Positions 34,241 through 34,633 of a DNA stretch of 34,633 nt are shown here, piece after piece; positions within the stretch are counted from its first letter, which is position 1; each line of letters begins with the position of its first letter. Origin of the DNA: a bacterium (GTDB taxonomy: Bacteria; Verrucomicrobiota; Verrucomicrobiia; Limisphaerales; J093); the NCBI GenBank assembly GCA_021780105.1, contig JAJXZJ010000037.1, positions 1-34,633 on the forward strand, written 5' to 3'. Both the position numbers and the translations under genes were made by a program. The notes below the pieces were generated by a model that was not told the origin of the DNA, searched no databases, and saw only the letters and a program-made list of their open reading frames with translations.

Positions 34241-34471
34241 ATGAGTTCAACCTTGCCTGTCAGCATTTTCAACGACGTCATTGGGCCCGTGATGCACGGG
34301 CCTTCGAGTTCACACTGTGCGGCGGCGCTGCGCATCGGCCGATTGGCTCGTGACCTGATGGATGGAGACATTCAGGACGTGCTGGTCGAGTTCGACCGGA
34401 ACGGCTCGCTGCCTACCACGCACGACGCGCAAGGCTCAGACATGGGATTGTTCGGTGGCTTGCTAGTGTAG
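34241..34471 (+). pseudogene. L-serine dehydratase beta-domain fragment, cut by an IS
   Basis: The 76-codon frame begins SIFNDVIGPVMHGPSSSH, the strongly conserved opening of the L-serine dehydratase beta domain (usually S-V-F-D-I-I-G-P-V-M-x-G-P-S-S-S-H-T), then AAALRIGRLARDL and GSDMGLFGGLL, matching the family's H-G-T-D...GLL. It ends abruptly at LV-stop, where an intact protein would run on for some 150 (subunit) or 450 (fused) residues. The sequence after about 34463 belongs to an insertion element. Cys replaces Thr after SSSH. The intact enzyme is an iron-sulfur protein that deaminates serine to pyruvate. Confidence 0.8.
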
Positions 34472-34633
34472 TGTTCGACAAACATGGGGTCATAACGAGG
34501 TTTTTGGGTTCATCCGGGAGGATTGGGTCTGGCGTGAGGATTTTGTAGCCTGAGGCATGAGGCAAAGTTTGTTGTATCATGCGTTTGGGGTGCGGGAGGG
34601 TTACGATTATCAGGAGACGATCTATCAGGATGG
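34466..34633 (+). mobile_element. Left end of a second insertion sequence, ISL3-like
   Basis: From about 34466 the serine-dehydratase reading ends and AT-richer sequence begins (GTGTTCGACAAACATGGGG), followed by a transposase-like start at 34557. The exact tip and target duplication cannot be fixed, because the other end is outside the window. Confidence 0.55.
34557..34633 (+). CDS. Transposase N-terminus (partial), probably ISL3 family
   Basis: The frame from ATG 34557 reads MRQSLLYHAFGVREGYDYQE and then TIYQD to the right edge. The pattern LLYHAFG...GY.Y..T.Y..G is how I remember the start of ISL3-family transposases in Planctomycetota and Verrucomicrobiota, upstream of their zinc-ribbon. 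Only 25 residues are seen, so the family assignment is tentative. Confidence 0.55.
   Translation, partial: MRQSLLYHAFGVREGYDYQETIYQD

Overview
The window looks like part of a GC-rich chromosome from a member of the Verrucomicrobiota (Pedosphaera/Limisphaerales-like). The grounds are a Cas9 remnant closest in wording to the Akkermansia-type enzyme, an H-X9-DG prepilin relic, Tat-exported Gfo/Idh/MocA and esterase proteins, many secreted carbohydrate enzymes and poor Shine-Dalgarno sequences. This placement is inferred from family flavour, not from a search. Both edges lie inside insertion sequences: an IS3-family end on the left and an ISL3-like start on the right. Each has cut a host gene, cas9 on the left and a serine-dehydratase gene on the right.

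Left part (1-2193): the IS3 right end is joined to the first ~220 codons of a type II-C-like cas9 on the minus strand. Divergent from it, on the plus strand, is a ~145-nt structured RNA candidate ending in a strong terminator; it resembles a tracrRNA or a naturally fused guide RNA. A small conserved protein gene follows, then an array of ten degenerate 21-22 bp palindromic repeats.

Carbohydrate block (2194-11536): a secreted alpha/beta hydrolase, a GH38-like protein with altered active-site residues, a divergent secreted GH9 glycanase, and a four-gene minus-strand operon (ThuA-like protein, class I aldolase, PfkB sugar kinase, uronate-isomerase-like protein). The operon reads as an isomerase-kinase-aldolase route for an unidentified sugar or sugar acid.

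Plus-strand operon (11712-20223): two DUF2911 proteins, a large exported PIG-L deacetylase-like protein, a 59-aa membrane protein, a sodium:solute symporter, a very short BshC-like protein, BshB and BshA. Most junctions from the second DUF2911 gene onward overlap by 4 bases, so the bacillithiol genes are tied to a transporter and a second deacetylase.

Right part (20266-34633): a 1285-aa exported protein with two DUF3857/transglutaminase-like modules (the second lacking its catalytic residues), a twice-frameshifted prepilin pseudogene, a phosphodiesterase, small proteins and two cyclophilins, all on the minus strand. A plus-strand cluster follows: a Gfo/Idh/MocA oxidoreductase, a sialate-O-acetylesterase-like SGNH enzyme and two tandem paralogous exported proteins of a family I do not recognise. 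The window closes with the cut serine-dehydratase gene and the second IS.

The leads I rate highest are the cas9 relic with its guide-like RNA, the minimal BshC-like protein in a translationally coupled operon, and the unknown exported paralog pair.
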